The translations under genes were made by a program, and so were the position numbers. From Actinomycetales bacterium (GTDB lineage: Bacteria; Actinomycetota; Actinomycetes; Mycobacteriales; Mycobacteriaceae): a DNA stretch of 6,483 nt. Each line of letters begins with the position of its first letter. Position 1 is the stretch's first letter. Shown here in pieces: positions 5,844 through 6,483 of this stretch. The stretch is taken from positions 1-6,483 of the forward strand of contig DUTZ01000259.1 of assembly GCA_012841845.1 (NCBI GenBank), read 5' to 3'. The notes under the pieces are model-generated. The model was given only the letters and a program-made list of their open reading frames with translations. It ran no database searches and was not told the DNA's origin.

Positions 5844-6483
5844 TCAGGCCATGCGGAAGCCGCGGCCCGGCCAGTTGCGCTCGGTGGCGTCGGCCGTGAT
5901 CGTGTCGAACGAGTACGAGATGGCCGGCAGGAAGAACGGCGTCTGCGCCGGGTGCACGCACGACGGCAGCAGCGGGCCGACGCTGCCGGCGGGGCCCGAG
6001 TTCGGCGGCATGTGCCCGCCCGAGAGCAGGCCCACCAGGCGCCCCTCATGGGTCACGGGCCCGCCGGAGTCGCCGTAGCCGGCGCAGGCGTGGTGCCAGA
6101 ACTTGTGGCCCTCGCGCTGCCACGTGACGCCGCAGGTGTGGCCGGTGGTGAAGCCGTCCTTGCAGACGACGGCGCCGAAGTCCGGCACGGGCCCGGTGCC
6201 GGTGACGCCGGGCTGGCGGACCGGGGTGGCCGCCGGGGTCAGGCGGATCACCGAGTAGTCGAGGACCTCGTTGCGCGTGGCGATGGTGCCGATGACGCCG
6301 GCCCGCGGGTCGTCCCGCAGGAAGACCTGGGTGCCCAGGTCCTCGCTGCAGTGCGCGGCCGTGAAGGCCACCGGGGCGCCGGTGGCGTCCCAGCCCGCCG
6401 CGGTGATGGTGCAGCCGGCGTTGCCGCCGACCAGGATCGGGGTACCGCCGCCGACCGGCGCGGCCGCCTGAGCCGCCGCGGGC
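5844..6483 (-). CDS. Secreted trypsin-like serine protease (S1 family), 5' end missing
   Basis: The C-terminal 212 residues of a chymotrypsin-fold protease are visible; the frame is open to the right edge. Numbering from the edge, the catalytic triad is His44 in FTAAHC, Asp75 in NEVLDYSVIRL and Ser139 in YGDSGGPV. Six cysteines (24, 45, 107, 117, 133, 175) suit three disulfides, indicating an extracytoplasmic protein. Cys133 lies six residues before the catalytic Ser, the spacing seen in streptogrisin and alpha-lytic proteases rather than trypsin. The first visible residues, PAAAQAAAPVGGG, resemble the end of a signal peptide with an Ala-x-Ala cleavage site. The in-frame GTG at 6371 is not the start, since it would remove the strand leading to the catalytic His. 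The enzyme is probably active and exported; substrate and any pro-domain cannot be judged. It is convergent with fadE23 and functionally unrelated as far as can be seen. Confidence 0.9.
   Translation of the reverse strand, partial: PAAAQAAAPVGGGTPILVGGNAGCTITAAGWDATGAPVAFTAAHCSEDLGTQVFLRDDPRAGVIGTIATRNEVLDYSVIRLTPAATPVRQPGVTGTGPVPDFGAVVCKDGFTTGHTCGVTWQREGHKFWHHACAGYGDSGGPVTHEGRLVGLLSGGHMPPNSGPAGSVGPLLPSCVHPAQTPFFLPAISYSFDTITADATERNWPGRGFRMA

Noticed and set aside
4156..5961. 601-codon open frame on the minus strand antisense to fadE24 and fadE23
   Set aside because: Its composition is that of an antisense shadow, it spans two real genes and the terminator hairpin, and it contains no recognisable domain.
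5844..6371. Protease starting at the GTG at 6371
   Set aside because: This start would fall four codons before the conserved Ala-Ala-His-Cys, removing an essential strand and the signal peptide; the frame is open to the edge, so the gene is partial.
1..6483. Search for a CRISPR array, insertion sequence, tRNA, phage or toxin-antitoxin module
   Set aside because: No spaced direct repeats, transposase motifs, terminal inverted repeats, tRNA cloverleaf or small paired genes could be seen; all of the sequence is explained by housekeeping-type genes and short spacers.

Overview
The window looks like ordinary chromosomal DNA from a high-GC Gram-positive bacterium of the mycolic-acid group (Mycobacteriales/Corynebacteriales). 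The evidence is very high GC with G/C-ending codons, GTG starts, TANNNT-type -10 boxes directly before start codons, and a FadE24-FadE23 pair that closely matches the Mycobacterium tuberculosis Rv3139/Rv3140 proteins as I remember them. Gene order and composition would suit a genus such as Dietzia, but that is a guess, not a demonstration.

Layout. Positions 1-2101 hold a tightly packed minus-strand operon: prfB (peptide release factor 2), then an MscS-family mechanosensitive channel gene overlapping prfB by one base, then the first 30 codons of an unidentified gene whose ATG abuts the channel stop codon. The partial gene starts with a tandem Ala-Pro-Arg-Glu-Thr repeat and runs off the left edge. 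Divergent from prfB, across 88 bp, is a plus-strand inositol-monophosphatase-family gene (2190-2969). Both divergent genes appear to be transcribed as leaderless mRNAs.

Positions 3098-5727 carry a two-gene acyl-CoA dehydrogenase operon, fadE24-fadE23. It is preceded by a putative promoter whose -10 box is embedded in a 16-bp palindrome (CTTACT-CCGC-AGTAAG), a good candidate for a repressor operator. FadE24 has lost the usual flavin-loop signature and ends five residues after its presumed catalytic Glu, while FadE23 is complete. This suggests the two proteins form a hetero-oligomeric dehydrogenase acting on an unidentified acyl-CoA.

A GC-rich convergent intergenic region (5728-5843), dominated by a perfect 19-bp stem with a 3-nt loop, separates fadE23 from a minus-strand gene for an exported chymotrypsin-fold serine protease (5844 to the right edge). 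The protease has an intact His-Asp-Ser triad and its N-terminus lies outside the window.

I found no tRNA or rRNA gene, CRISPR array, insertion sequence, phage gene or obvious novel defence system. The most worthwhile leads are the fadE24 operator, the degenerate FadE24 active site, the paired leaderless promoters and the unidentified repeat-bearing protein at the left edge.
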